Shown here one piece after another: positions 12,248 through 23,765 of a DNA stretch of 64,000 nt. Origin of the DNA: Plantago ovata. Lineage: Eukaryota > Streptophyta > Magnoliopsida > Lamiales > Plantaginaceae. The notes below the pieces were generated by a model. The model saw nothing but the letters and a program-made list of their open reading frames with translations. It made no database searches and was not told the origin of the DNA. How positions within the stretch are numbered: the first letter of the stretch is position 1; every line of letters begins with the position of its first letter. The DNA lies in NCBI GenBank assembly GCA_028274465.1, contig CM051455.1, positions 132,590,096 through 132,654,095 of the forward strand. Direction: 5' to 3'. The position numbers and the translations under genes are program-made.

Positions 12248-13338
12248 TTAGACACCCTGATCAAATACAGACCGTACATAGACTTGTGGTGCACAAATTG
12301 AAGAATACGCCATAGAAAGAGTTCCAAAATCAAGTAAACTATATCGTTGCCCACCAGGATCAAACACATAGAAGATATGGCCACCATACGGAGCAGTGGC
12401 CAAGGGACCGAACACAACTAGAATATGGATGAAAGTACACCCGCAGTCCCATTCCATATCCTTATTGCTTGATTTATGACTAGCCCGTAAGGTACAAATT
12501 AAAACCAACTCATCAAATGCATTCATAGGAGCAAGCAATTATCTAAATCACTAGTAGAAGTACCATGAGGAGTAATATAGTGGATACCCATGAGTGGCTT
12601 CATCGAGCAACATGATTTACCAAAAGAAGTAAAACCCACCACAAAAGAATTGTCGACGGGAGAATTCCTAGAATCATCATGCACACAAGTTCCAGTGGCT
12701 AATTTCTCTCCCTCATCAATTATATCTTCTGCAAAGCGAGTCACATAAACAAATTCCTGGTGTGGAATAATATTTTCCTCACGCCTCGGCTCCTGATTCA
12801 CTATATTATTTTCCCCACTTGCGGCACCAGTCCCGGACACAATCCAAACAATTAAATTATCCTCTATGAATTTCAAACTTTCATATGAATATTCATCCCA
12901 AATCACACAATTATTTTCACCATCTTCCATCTCTTCATCCCAAACTAGAAAATTAGAATCTTCTTTATCCCAAATCAGTTCACCATCCCAATATATAGAT
13001 TTATTTTCGTCCTCAACATCCTATTGACCGAATGTAAATAAATCTTTCAAATCATATGAAAAATTAGAAATTGTTACCTTTATAGACGATTCTGAAAATC
13101 CATCCAAGAACTGCTGCTCGGATAAATTTTTATGATCACGAGACTACCTATTGACGAACTCATCCAATGGTTGTGTCAATTGTTCAACCTCCCTCCACAA
13201 ACCGACATCATCGATCTGGTCACATGTGTCGTCTCTCCTCTGTCTCGGACGGCATAACTCAGGATCACCTAGAAGCTGATACCACTCTGATGCAGCGTGC
13301 GTGGACAAGCAAGGAAGAACGATAATCCAAATCTTCAT
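12248..13338 (-). pseudogene. Remnant ORFs inside the CTTAT element
   Basis: Minus-strand frames at 13,338-13,144 (contains GLWREVEQLTQPLDEF), 12,930-12,523 (acidic start, WDE repeats) and 12,538-12,248 (contains LATAPYGGHIFYVFDPGG) appear to be parts of one former ORF broken by stops and frameshifts. The first resembles the short N-terminal segments found after the primer site in some plant gypsy-type elements. The rest matches no retroelement domain that I recognise. It may be an element-specific protein or captured host sequence. Confidence 0.4.
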
Positions 13339-13989
13339 GGATTCCGCAGAATACTAAAGAATTAAAGTATTTTATCAAAGTTCTTTTATTCTACCTAAGA
13401 ATACCGAAAATTGACAGATTTGTGAGAAAAATTCAACTTTTTATTCAATAATCAAAACATAACTGAATGAAAATAACAATGGGCATGTATTTAAATAGTA
13501 GAACCTAACTTATTGGAAAAGAAAAAAGAAATCAAATGCGAAACTAAGTCTAATTGATAGAAAACGCGGAAACAATAAGGATAGATAACCGAACAATCTA
13601 ACAGCGTAGAAAGTCCAAAACTCAATAATCAAGATGATTATCTAAGAACGAAGCGTCAAGCTTCAAACGGCAAAAGCCAACGATAGTTTTCTGTTTTTCT
13701 GATAAGCTGAATAATGAAATATGCCCCAAGTAAGTACGATTAAATATACCCACGCAGGGGTTAAAACACAATAAACCAAACTAAAGGAAATAAATGTAAA
13801 AAGCCTTAATAACTAAAATAAGGCACAGCAAACAAGTGAAACAGTTTGCTGCTGCTCGACATCTTCAAGGAGCTCTTTCTTGTACTCCATCACTAATACT
13901 AAAACCTAACCTACCTGCTAGAAAGAAAAAGAAACCTAAAATAATAAAACATATCCATCTTTGAATTTATTGCTCCGACTCCCGCATCA
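13288..13989 (-). repeat. 5' LTR of the CTTAT element, interrupted by a solo LTR
   Basis: The LTR starts TGATGCAGCGTGCGTGG like the left copy and ends CTCCCGCATCA. It is split by the insertion at 13,555-13,892. Confidence 0.88.
13555..13892. mobile_element. Solo LTR (338 bp) nested in another LTR
   Basis: The insert begins TGATAGAAAACG, ends TACTCCATCA and is flanked by a perfect 5-bp duplication CTAAT (13,550-13,554 and 13,893-13,897). The uninterrupted site is visible in the left LTR near 12,034. TG...CA ends plus a 5-bp TSD and no coding region identify a solo LTR left by LTR-LTR recombination. Confidence 0.85.
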
Positions 13990-15028
13990 CTTATACTCGT
14001 TTCATCAATAAATTTTTTAACCGTTTCAAAAAAACTTTTTCGGGAATGCATTGTATCAAATCTTTGAAAGGATGCAACTTCGTGTTTCAATGGAAAACAA
14101 CAAACCAAAACATGAGATATTAGACTTATTTTCAAGAAGAAAATTGCCTCCTCTACTACTAGCAAGTAGCTACCTTCAAGTTCGCACAAGAATAAAAAGA
14201 AAACTAAAATCCTAGATGAGTTTGCTGGGAACCGAACCGGGTCTAATGCTTGGAAGGCAATTATCGTAGTAATAAGAAAATTGCCTAATAGCTTGCCTAA
14301 TAGCAACCTTCAACTTCGCACAAGAATCGAACCGGGTCTATTGCGTAAGGCAATTATCCTAACCGTTGGACTACAAACGCTGGATGAGTCTTAGTTACAT
14401 TTTCTTGGTTGATATTATTTTGTATTTAATCCAGTCACGTATAAGATTTAATTTCAGTGAGCAAATCACACACATACATAAATTTGAAGGGTTCAATTAC
14501 ATTTGCATTTAAAGAAGGGAAAGGAAAAAGGATTGCTTCGTATCAAGTTTCAATCTTTAAAAGCAAACCCAGCCCATAACACGGGGAGATTTTGTGCAAG
14601 TTACACCTAACATAACTCAGAACCTAACACAGAGAGACCATCATCATGGCCAATATATAGCCCAGCAGCACGTAACTGAACAAACAGCGAATTAAGGAAA
14701 ACCAAGTTGACCTTTTAATAGTATTACTGAGAGTTGCACATTACCCTCTACAATTAGTACATTAGACCATAGTTATGTTCAGTTAGTTACAGTCTTATCT
14801 AATGCTTTTGTTGAGTTGCATGTACTGCATGTTATGCTTTAGATTTTGTACGTAACTTAGAACATACACCACTTTACATAACAATGAGCACTCTAGCTAT
14901 TATTGACAGAAACAATTAAAAGAGGAGATACTATGTAGTATTATTATCATATTTATCAGACAAGAAGATAATGAAATATACAACAATATCTGTCTGTCTG
15001 TCTGTCCTCAACAGTAAAAAGAACAAGT
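13990..15028. other. Intergenic DNA with tRNA-derived repeats
   Basis: Two related segments (about 14,170-14,265 and 14,305-14,390) contain tRNA-like minus-strand text. The rest up to the malate dehydrogenase stop shows nothing recognisable except a (TCTG)n microsatellite at about 14,988-15,005 in the likely 3' UTR. Confidence 0.5.
14318..14386 (-). ncRNA. tRNA-like sequence (tRNA relic or SINE head)
   Basis: The minus strand contains TAGTCCAACGGTTAGGATA, resembling box A and the D-arm of plant tRNAs, and about 30 nt later GGTTCGATTC, a near-perfect box B/T-arm. The acceptor stem does not close and the anticodon stem is weak, so this is not a working tRNA gene. A second, partial copy lies at about 14,230-14,265. 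Confidence 0.35.
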
Positions 15029-17556
15029 TTATTTCTTGATGAAAGTTGCACCCTTTTCAATGCTTTCTGCCAACTCTTTCTTTGCTTTCTCCAACCCAAC
15101 TCTGTGTGCACACATTTATAAACAAAACTGTCATTTCTCTTATATTATTAAAGATATCAATGACATATATATCTTGATGATCACTTGATCACTGAAACAA
15201 GTAATTGTACCTTTCATATTCATTCAAAGGCCCCAGTTGGTACACCTCCTCTGCTCCTCCACGCCCAAGTCGTACTTTAGTGGCGAAGAAAGGAAGTTCA
15301 GTTACCTGCAGATGGTCGGTCATGCACGCATGTGAGACGAGCTTTACTAAAGAACACAAACCTGACTATTTTATTAATTTCTACTGCATGGAATCCCCTT
15401 TTATGTTTCTCAGAAACTCTAAGCTATCCTCTTCTGTTGTTTTTTTTATGCAATTGGAAGTTTTTACTGCTCTATAACTTCAGAAATCTTGGTAAGAATT
15501 TGAGTCTGGTAAAGTATGACGGATGTTTATATGATAATCGCATGTAACACAGCTCAGAACGGCAGAACCCAGACATGGCAGGTTGAACAAGATACCTGGG
15601 ACGCTACAAAAGCACATTCCACGACGCCAGCATCTCCTCTTAAGCCACGGAGACATGCATCTGCAAATTTAACTGCTGCATATGCCTGCGAATTAACATG
15701 CATTGCATGTCACCTCCTTTTATAAGCAAAATGCTTCACGCCTTCAAACTTTAGTGGTGCATATAACAGTAAGATTGAGATAAGTTACCATTGATAGAGT
15801 TGCGGAACCAGCGCCAGCTTTTGCCTACAATGTACACGGCCATTAGATCATTGTTTTATGTTTTAATGCAGTTCTCAAGCAGACTTGAATATTTGCACTA
15901 TTGTTTTAACTTTTAAACGATATTTATCTCATTCAAATGTAGATAGAATGGATTTTACCTGAACGACCTCCGTCCCACCATCTTGAATACGCTTTGTTAG
16001 GTACTCGATTTCATCTGCCGTAAAGGAACAAGCAGGTGTTACCTGCAGAGCATGATACAAAGGAGTGTCATCAGTCATGATCAATTCTATATTGAACAAA
16101 TCACAAGGTGCTGCTATTCATAAAGAAAAGTCACAGGTTGTTGTAAAGCAATCGAATGCATATCGCTTCAAAATGGTAAATCATCGTCTCAAACCTGTGA
16201 GAGAAGTGGCAAAATCGTGACCCCCGCATGACCACCAACCACAGGAACATCGACTTCCCTTGGATCAAGTCCCAAAACTTCAGCCTATAACAATTTGAAT
16301 GCCACATGGAATGAAATTATTCTTATCAGAAACCCAAAAGAAACCATTCATCTTCCAAGTGTAATTGCTACTGGTAAACCAGGTTTATACGTACCACAAA
16401 TGTTTTGGCTCTCACAACATCAAGCATGGTGACTCCCAGCAGTTTCTTTGGGTCATAAGTGCCAGCTTTCTTGAAAACTTCAGCAGCAATTGGCACCGTA
16501 GAGTTCACCGGATTACTGATAAGATTAACAAGTGCATTAGGACAGCACTTTGCGATACCTTCACATAGGGTTCTAACAATCCCAGCATTGATCTTGAAAA
16601 GGTCGTCTCTGGTCATTCCAGGCTTCCTTGGCACACCGGCAGGAATGACAACAAGGTCCATTCCGGTAAGTGCATTCTCAAGTTGTGGTTGCCCAAGAAA
16701 ACCCCTCACCTAGAGGATAATCAATTTGTCACATTCCAGGAAGCTTAAACTAGAAAAACAGCGGAAACTATAGAAAAGATACACGCCAGCAAATCACTAC
16801 ATCCAACAAATGAAGAAATCCAGATAAGCAAGAAAAATCAAAGCCTGAATAATCATATTCACTAACTATTACAAATTTTTTCAGGATTCATTTCTTCATT
16901 GCTAACCAAAATAGCTCTATCTCTATCCTTCCGTAGCTGCCAAATGACATGCCCAAGGCCAAACTACAATCCATATATCTTTCATGTTCTTCTCTCAGAG
17001 AAAGGGGTACATGATCTTGCTAATAGTCACTGATCATGAACAAAATAAAACTATACAATCCTACAATAGAACATCATAATCCTAACAATATTTTTAGTCA
17101 GCATACTCAAACTGAAGCTACAGAGTATCAAATAACAAACAAATTCTCATAAGCATTAGGTCGAACAGTTGGTAGGCAAGTCAACTTACAACTGCACCAG
17201 TGTCCATGTGACTGATATCAGCAGTAACACCGGGAGCATTAACGACGTCGTAAAGATGGAGAACAGAGACCAATGGATTCATCTTCATCAGCATGGCCAG
17301 TGGCTGGCCTATTCCTCCAGCAGCACCTAAAATTGCCACTTTGAATCCAGGTGCACCTCCCTTTGCCCTGCAATCAGCTTGCCTCAAAATGGGACTTTCC
17401 CCTCCCATCTGTGTACAATCAATCAAGAATCAGTAAACCCATCAAAATAATCAAGCAAAAATTTAATCTTTTATTGAAACGAACATAAAAAAAAACCTGG
17501 AGATTTGGTGGGTTGAGATGAGCTGAAATTCTTGAAATGCGTTGATTGGAGTCCAT
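15029..17556 (-). CDS. PMDH: Peroxisomal (glyoxysomal) NAD-malate dehydrogenase
   Basis: Nine exons on the minus strand: 17556-17497, 17408-17190, 16709-16395, 16284-16195, 16042-15959, 15824-15789, 15685-15596, 15305-15211, 15101-15029. All have GT/AG borders and they join in frame to a 353-residue protein, the usual family length. The enzyme interconverts malate and oxaloacetate with NAD in peroxisomes (beta-oxidation NADH shuttle, glyoxylate cycle, photorespiration). Residues 6-14 (RISRISAHL) fit the PTS2 consensus R-I-x5-H-L. The Rossmann loop [14 protein letters not shown], the substrate arginine segment [20 protein letters not shown] and the catalytic-histidine segment GGHAG are all present. 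The start is the ATG that brings in the PTS2. The mature protein probably begins near the cysteine in QADCRAKGG, as in known family members. No defect was seen, so it should be functional. A TATA box lies 78 bp upstream. It shares its strand with the next gene upstream. Confidence 0.95.
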
Positions 17557-18064
17557 AGTGTAGTTTGAAGTGAAGGGATTGGGGATTTGAATTAAATAAC
17601 AAAAAAGGGGATAGTGTAAGGATAGATATGGAGTTATATAAGGTGCTAGATTCTTCTTGGTGGGAAAATTTTGGAAAATTGTGATTTTTCTTGGCCTTTG
17701 TTTATGTATCCAATCTTTGTGGCTATGGGTAGTCTATCTGCCTTTGGTTGGTTTATTTTCTCCCATCTGTTTTTGTTTGCAATAGAGACCTGTTCTTGGA
17801 CATTTATGTATAGTTAAACTTGGTTAATATGAGCAATACAGTAGTAACTTTGCAAAAACATTGCAGTAAAAAATCTTGTTATGTAAGAATCAAAACTGTT
17901 ATATGTAATATGTTCATTGTTACACATTTCAACAGAAATGAATGATCCAAGTAAGTGAAAGCCCACACTCTCCTACAAGTAATTTAACAACACACACCCA
18001 CACAATTCAATACATGATTGAACAAACCACACCGCACGCAGACTTAACCGACAGACAGTCGTAT
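17557..18064. other. Intergenic region: promoter of MDH and 3' flank of the upstream gene
   Basis: No ORF or repeat was recognised. It must hold the malate dehydrogenase promoter and 5' UTR and the 3' UTR and terminator of the gene ending at 18,065. A short CA-rich run lies near 17,990-18,005. Confidence 0.6.
17634..17640 (-). promoter_or_regulatory. Probable TATA box of the malate dehydrogenase gene
   Basis: TATATAA on the minus strand, 78 bp upstream of the start codon, within 508 bp of non-coding DNA between the two minus-strand genes. Confidence 0.45.
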
Positions 18065-21000
18065 CTATTTGAGTTTCTTGATGCAGCTTCGTGGTACATG
18101 GATACTGTGGAAGTTTGGCTCCACAGGAACAGTCATAGGCTGCCTTCCACGTGATGATGAACGAGAAGGAGTAGTAGCGTTAATGGGGCTCTCAGCAGGC
18201 TTATTATGGACCTTTTCTCGAGGGACTTCAGGTGATGCTTCAGGTATCACATCCAGTTTCTGGCCAGGAACTAAAAAAGAAACTGTTTTCTTCTTGGTTG
18301 ACATAGGCCTACAAAATGCAGCTCACCCTGAGTTATCGACATTAAACCAACTAACATATGGGATAAAACTCATTAATAACAGCACAAGCATATATTACAG
18401 CATCATATTATGTATATAACTTGAATCCAAACTTATACTGTATGGTAAGTGGGGTTCAGGATTGCTCACCGAAGTGGAGATTTGATAATCCTGCTCTTCT
18501 CCAAGTTTTTATTCGAATTACTTCCAAGAGAAGTACTCAATGGTTTAGGTTGCTCATGTATAGAAGACTGATGCCTTTCAGGTATATTTGTCATTTGCTT
18601 TCTGTGCAACTGTCGTCCAGGCTTGCTCAAATTCGCAGGTTCACTTTGAGGAGCCAAGTTTTGGGATCTTTTCTCTAAGCTGGCCTCCTTCAGGAGTCCT
18701 CTCTCCTGGAGTACAAAACTTTTAGTGGGTGTCTATTTACATAACATGGGAGATGATGTAAAGACACTTACATCAGTTCTTAGCCTAAATGGTTTAAGGG
18801 TTGTCGGCTTTGGTTTCTTGAACTTCAGGACTGGTTTGTCTGGAGCTTGAACAATCTGTGCATAAAAATAGACGTCAGAACCATGAGCCTGACAAAAACA
18901 ACCAAGCCTCAATGGAAGAACAAAAGCACAACAAACTTCAAACCTTTTTAAGTTGACCATCCTTGTCATGCAGCATCCCAAAGACTTTTCTACCATTGTG
19001 CCTCTCATTTGCGTCGTCATGCATTCTGAAATGAATTGTTGTTGTTATCACATGAACTTGATTATACATATAGTATAGACACAATCTAATGGATACACAA
19101 GCAAACACGATTTGAGACACAAACCTGTTTCCATCAGAGGCGGAAGCATTTTCCTTGTTATGATCGCTATCCATAAATTGATCTTTTTCTCTCTCTATTT
19201 CAGTTGAATTAGATTCCTTCGCCTTTACTACTTCGGGTGTTGAATTACCACTTTGTTCAACAATTGAACATTTTTCACTCATTTCAACGTCACCTTCTTG
19301 TGTTGATTCTTGAAGTCTGACATCTTTTGTCACTAGCTGCTGTTTGATACGTTCTTCACCTTCAACGGTTACCAGCTGCTTTTCTGACCCAACTTTTTTC
19401 GTCAACTTTCTTTTGGTCGTGCTATTAGATCTCACCGACTTGCCCTCGAGCTTGAGCTTGGCACATGAAGTTTGTTCTTTCGGTTCACTATGAACCTTCA
19501 GACTGCTCAATGGTCTTCTTGCAGCACTACCATCCACATTCTTGGACAATTTGCTAGAGTAGCCCAAAACACGTTTCTTCTGACTCGAAATCTCAAGCTT
19601 ACTCATTCCATCACATAATTTTGTTACAGGCGTGCGCAATTCAGCAGAAGTCTTCACCTTGACAGCTTTCTTCGGAGAGAAAACTAGAGCTTTTGAAACT
19701 ATACGGTTCTTAGGCACATCTATGTTTGTAGGTTTTGGATTCTGAACACTCCGAAAGGAGTTCTCGTTTGGTAAGCATTTCTTGTTTCTTGGAGTTGTAA
19801 GATACTTTGCAGCAACTGGCCTTCCCTTCATAACTGGAGTAGTAGCGACAGGCTTCAAAATTTGACGAACAACCCTTTTCTTATCATCAACTATCTTCCC
19901 AGAAATGGAAGAGATCAGAGCCATTCTTGATAGTTTTGGTCTAGTCGATTTTGGAGGAGCCGAAAGAGGGCATTTTGTCGGTGAACTGGACAATGCATAC
20001 GAGTACATATTAGATAATGTAAGTCAATCATAAATGTGATTAAACACATACTATACAGGTTGTACACAGACCTTGAAGCATTTCTGTCCAGTAATTTTCG
20101 GTATCTTACATTCGGACTCCTGGCTGCCATTACCTGAACAAAACAATTTTGAATGGCTCAAATAACTTAGTTTCCTGGCCTTAACTGTGACAACACATAA
20201 AAATTTTATCAGTCTACAAGGACAACTAACCCGAAGAACAAAATTCTGGTAGATTGCTTCAGAATCCATCTCCTCCTCATGCTTTTGATCACAACCTGTA
20301 TGACACTCGAAGCTAAGTTCTCTAAAATACATCAAGACTCGAAATGTAAAGCATATGACATTCATTCTTCTGTGATTATCCATCAACCAAGAAACCGAAA
20401 CATTTTGAGAATCAGTCTCCCTACCGGCAGTATACCATTTACGCTATATCCCAAGTCATATAAGAACACTACAATCAGCCAACATAAAATCTATCGTTCA
20501 AGGGACAATCGAAAAGCTACATTGCTCGAAATCTATTAAGAACTAGAGAATCGCCTACATAGCATTAAAATATGTCACTTCACTTCACTTCCAGTAAGTT
20601 GATTCTTACAAAATCTATAGCTCAAGGTTATCCAACTTATATGCTACATCTGCGATTAACCGGAGTATTTGGAAAATTTGAGCAACTACTTGAACAGTCT
20701 ACAGCAATTAGGTCATTAAGTTTTCGAGTTAACGACATTGTTATGAAATTCAACGGTAAAATCACAACTCCACAGGACATAAAATAAATAAATAAATAAG
20801 ATAGCAATTCTAGTTTCTAAGTTCATTCTACAATTCTACTACCTCCACAAAAATTAAAATGCAGGTTGGGGGAACACTAACCGGCACGTTCGCAGAACCA
20901 GTAGCGGTCATTAGGCAGGAAATGATCAGGCGAGGTGAAATCGACGAAGTTGGGAGCCTCAATCTCTTCGTAAAACTCTTCATCTCGACCAGAAGCTTCA

Positions 21001-21086
21001 ATGCCGGTGCTACCAGTGGAATCTCGGCTCCCGGTGGAAGAAGAGGATGATAAGATTTTACTGAAGCTTTTTTGATAAAATGACAT
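18065..21086 (-). CDS. Plant-specific basic protein with a TPX2-like motif, 612 aa
   Basis: Eight exons on the minus strand: 21086-20882, 20295-20231, 20133-20072, 19985-19125, 19025-18944, 18855-18772, 18705-18470, 18308-18065. All have GT-AG borders and one continuous frame of 612 residues. The N-terminus is serine-rich, then acidic (EEFYEEIEAPNFVDFTSPDH), followed by WFCERAGCDQKHEEE and AARSPNVRYRK. A long lysine/serine-rich middle has many SPKK- and TPVTK-like sites. Near residue 450 the sequence KPTTLKPFRLRTDERG resembles the PFxLRTxxR core of TPX2-family microtubule-binding repeats; an intron interrupts it after RTD. The C-terminus is again basic. I recognise this as a conserved plant protein of unknown precise role; a link to the spindle or microtubules is inference from the motif and charge. 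For the last exon I chose the acceptor at 18,309-18,310, because the nearer CAG upstream would lead to a stop after a few codons. Confidence 0.8.
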
Positions 21087-21870
21087 GATTACTAGCTAGT
21101 ATGTAATTTGTGTTCTTCTGGTTGTAAAAGGATTTGAGTTTTGAAAGGGAATGGAGCGTTGTGATATGTTCTGTTGAAGAAACAAACAGGAAGGAAGCAG
21201 ATTTCAGATGGAAATTTTAAACATCGGATCGCTTTCGAAGTAGCCGTTAGGAATCTGGGCCCACACATGTATTTAGGATTAATTACACCCGGATCCCGTA
21301 ATGAATGTCAGTTTATTAATCAAACCCGCCAAGTATGAAATATTCATATATGGGTATACTAGAAATCGCGTCACACTACACATGTGAAGCGTATTCCTTA
21401 TTAATTAATGATGTGCATTGTTTTACTTTAATGTTATTGTTTATAGAGCCTCCTTCCATTTGTGTAAAATTCTAACATTCACAATGTCCATATTAATTCT
21501 TAGACTATATATGTAAAATCCCGAACATTTTATAAGATCAAATTTTTATATATTTATTGGAATGAAATAATCGAGGTATATTTGGATCAAATTTTGAGGA
21601 CGAAACTTATTTTAAGGATGGTAGAATGTAATAACCCATACATTTTATTACGAACTTTACAGAGTGGACCGGAATTGATGATTATAAGAACTTAATGTGA
21701 CGGGTTGAAGTTTAGCAAGGTTATTTTATGGATCGACAAATCGAGACGGAGTTGAGATATTTATTTTGGACTAAATTATTGCCTTGGGCTAATGGCTAAG
21801 ATGTTTATTTTATCAATCGATAAATCGAGTGGGACTTCATAATTTATTGAATCAGGCCCGTATATATAAG
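21087..21870. other. Promoter flank of the TPX2-like gene, then Ty3/gypsy 3' end remnant
   Basis: The first ~300 bp are promoter and 5' UTR of the gene starting at 21,086. At 21,590-21,630 the wording GAGGACGAAACTTATTTTAA followed by a purine-rich tract and TGTAATAACCC matches the pol end, polypurine tract and LTR start of plant Ty3/gypsy elements on the plus strand. A diverged LTR-start-like copy lies at about 21,515. No coding domains remain. The LTR probably continues past the hAT insertion to about 22,760. Confidence 0.5.
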
Positions 21871-22513
21871 CAGTGGCGAAGCCAGAAGTAATTCAGATGT
21901 CCAAGTTAAAGATATGATATTATAGAAAAAAGTTTATAAATGCCATATTGTAATCTAATAAAATCACTCTAAATACAAAATCATTTTTCATACGTTTCCA
22001 ACTATACCTATACATTCAAATGAAAAAAAATAATACTCTATATCAACACACATAAGTTTAACCTTGAATTAATGTGGATAGGATAGGATTTAAATCATTA
22101 ATACATACCGCATCGATAAATAAAAAATAATTAAACAAATTGAGCATGCACATCTAGATTAAAAAAGAAACAAGACAAATTTAAAAAATGTAAGATAAAA
22201 ATAAAAAGAAAATTTTGAAATAATTGAGAAAATTCTAAATAAACAAACAAAAAAAAAAGGAAGAGGGAAAAATGAAATAGCAGGAGCACATGGAGAATTG
22301 ACCACGGGCCTTTCAAGTAAACATCATGCCTTTTCACGGATCCACCGCCAGGACAAACAAATACATGAAACGATTACTAATATATATATATATGTGTGTG
22401 TGTGTGTATGTATGTGTGTGTGTATATATATATACACACACATATATATATATGAAATTATCTAAAATCTCAGTGGGTCCAGTCCCACGACTGGACCCCT
22501 AGCTCCGCCATTG
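21871..22513. mobile_element. Non-autonomous hAT element, 643 bp
   Basis: Terminal repeats CAGTGGCGAAGCC and GGCTCCGCCATTG-like (GCTCCGCCATTG) match the hAT type seen at 11,194. The flanks give no exact 8-bp duplication (TATATAAG left; TTTATTATAAG right, offset by 3), so it is older or altered. It contains a TA/TG/CA microsatellite at about 22,379-22,454. Confidence 0.65.
22379..22454. repeat. Compound TA/TG/CA microsatellite
   Basis: Alternating (TA)n, (TG)n with a TATG interruption, (TA)n, (CA)n and (TA)n. The TG and CA tracts on either side of a TA core make it largely self-complementary. Confidence 0.9.
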
Positions 22514-23024
22514 TTTATTATAAGTTGAGCAGGGCTTAGGTTCGATTACGTTAATAATCAGAAGGTTTATGGTCTAACTCTTGCCGTCACCTATAGTCCA
22601 CGAATATCAAGAACATGATTGGTGGAGTATCAGCAACAGGTGGATGGACTCAAACTGTTCGGCATTATTTGGAGCTTGGTGAGATCAAGTCGAGTTGATT
22701 TGAGCCGTGAATGGACTTTATTCTTGATGGCATGAGTTCTTATATTTGAGGTATTATACTATTTTAATATTATTATTATTGATCATGGAAGTAAGTTGAT
22801 AGATGGAGTTGAGGTAATTAATTAGTAGTGCATCTCTTTAATGGACTAATTGACTAGTTTACGACCGGTATCGACGGTATAAGTTTACCCGTGTGTAAGA
22901 ATTGTGTTTGATAAAAGAGAATATAAAATTAAAATTTAAAATAAATAAACGATGTGATTGTAAAAATTAAATCTAAAATTATTGATATTGTTTTATTTCA
23001 CATACGTAGTGGTATATCGATGAA
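22514..23024. other. Non-coding, probable gypsy LTR remainder
   Basis: No gene or clear repeat boundary. Wording such as GTTCGATTACG and the position after the hAT insertion suggest that the interrupted gypsy LTR continues to about 22,760. Beyond that nothing is recognised. Confidence 0.35.
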
Positions 23025-23470
23025 TCCACTATTATTGAACACCCAAAGTCATAGATCACAAGTTCACTCTCCATAAAGGGCAAACCATTATTGCTACTCC
23101 AGAGCTATAAGCCATAAATTTGCTTCCTTTAGGGCCATAACCACTATCCTTGTGTACTCCAAAGTCATATATTACAAATTTGTTCCTCGTGTTCCTCTCG
23201 GGGGCCAAACCACTATTGTTGCACGCTTATAGATTCAAAATGAACTAAGTATGTATTGGGCTCAACCCGCTATCCTTGTGCACTTCGAAGTTATATATAA
23301 CAAAAATACGCAATATACTATAGATAACAAATTTAATCCTCCTGGAGCATAACCCCTACCATGCATACTATGGAGTCAATGATCACAAATCCGCGTCTCA
23401 TGTAGCACAACCTACTATCACATGCACCCAGAAGTATGTATCACAAAAATTATTACCCTGAAGCAAAAAA
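23025..23470. repeat. Diverged minisatellite, ~60-70-bp units
   Basis: About six or seven degenerate copies of a phrase running 'CACTATCCTTGTGCACTCC...AAGTCATAGATCACAAATTTG...CCTC..GGGGC.AAACC'. Copies start near 23,030, 23,090, 23,150, 23,210, 23,270, 23,345 and 23,405, with indels. No ORF crosses it. Confidence 0.65.
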
Positions 23471-23542
23471 CTGTTGGGATTCCTCCCGAGCGGCTCATAC
23501 TTTCCAAGTGGCAGGATCAATCCGTTCGATGCATGATCCAGA

Positions 23543-23765
23543 GGTCTATTGACTTTTATGCCCTTCCGTATTAAACTGGATTTGGACTGTTGGTCTATTG
23601 ACTTTTATGCCCTTCCGTATTAAACAGGATTTGGACTGTTCTGATTTAGTAGGACTTGAATCGGTTTTGACCATTTTGCCCTTTCGTATTTCTGGACTAT
23701 GTAGACTGTTTCACCTTGAATCGGTTTTGACCATTTTGCCATTTCGTATTTCTGGACTATGTAGA
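23543..23765. repeat. Two adjacent tandem pairs: 49-bp x2 and 60-bp x2
   Basis: A 49-bp unit starting GGTCTATTGACTTTTATGCC is repeated at 23,543-23,591 and 23,592-23,640. A 60-bp unit starting CTTGAATCGGTTTTGACC is repeated at 23,655 and 23,715. They end where the LINE remnant starts. Confidence 0.85.

Larger units (their letters stand above)
11777..13989 (-). mobile_element. Short non-autonomous LTR retrotransposon, TSD CTTAT
   Basis: LTRs with TGATGC/GCATCA ends lie at 11,777-12,132 and 13,288-13,989 (the latter enlarged by an insertion). A perfect 5-bp target duplication CTTAT flanks the element (11,772-11,776 and 13,990-13,994). On the minus strand the right LTR is followed after 3 bp by the primer-binding site TGGTATCAGCTTC (13,284-13,272), so the element runs right to left. 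The internal part is only 1,155 bp and shows no protease, RT or integrase, so it needs another element's enzymes. LARD/TR-GAG-like is the closest class name. Confidence 0.9.

Noticed and set aside
14324..14386. Functional tRNA gene
   Set aside because: Box A- and B-like text is present, but the acceptor and anticodon stems do not close.
16365..16713. Plus-strand ORFs over the malate dehydrogenase exons
   Set aside because: They are antisense shadows of exon 3; the minus-strand reading carries all family motifs and splice sites.
22131..22337. 68-codon minus-strand ORF rich in Phe and Leu
   Set aside because: Low-complexity reading of an A-rich stretch inside the hAT element at 21,871-22,513.
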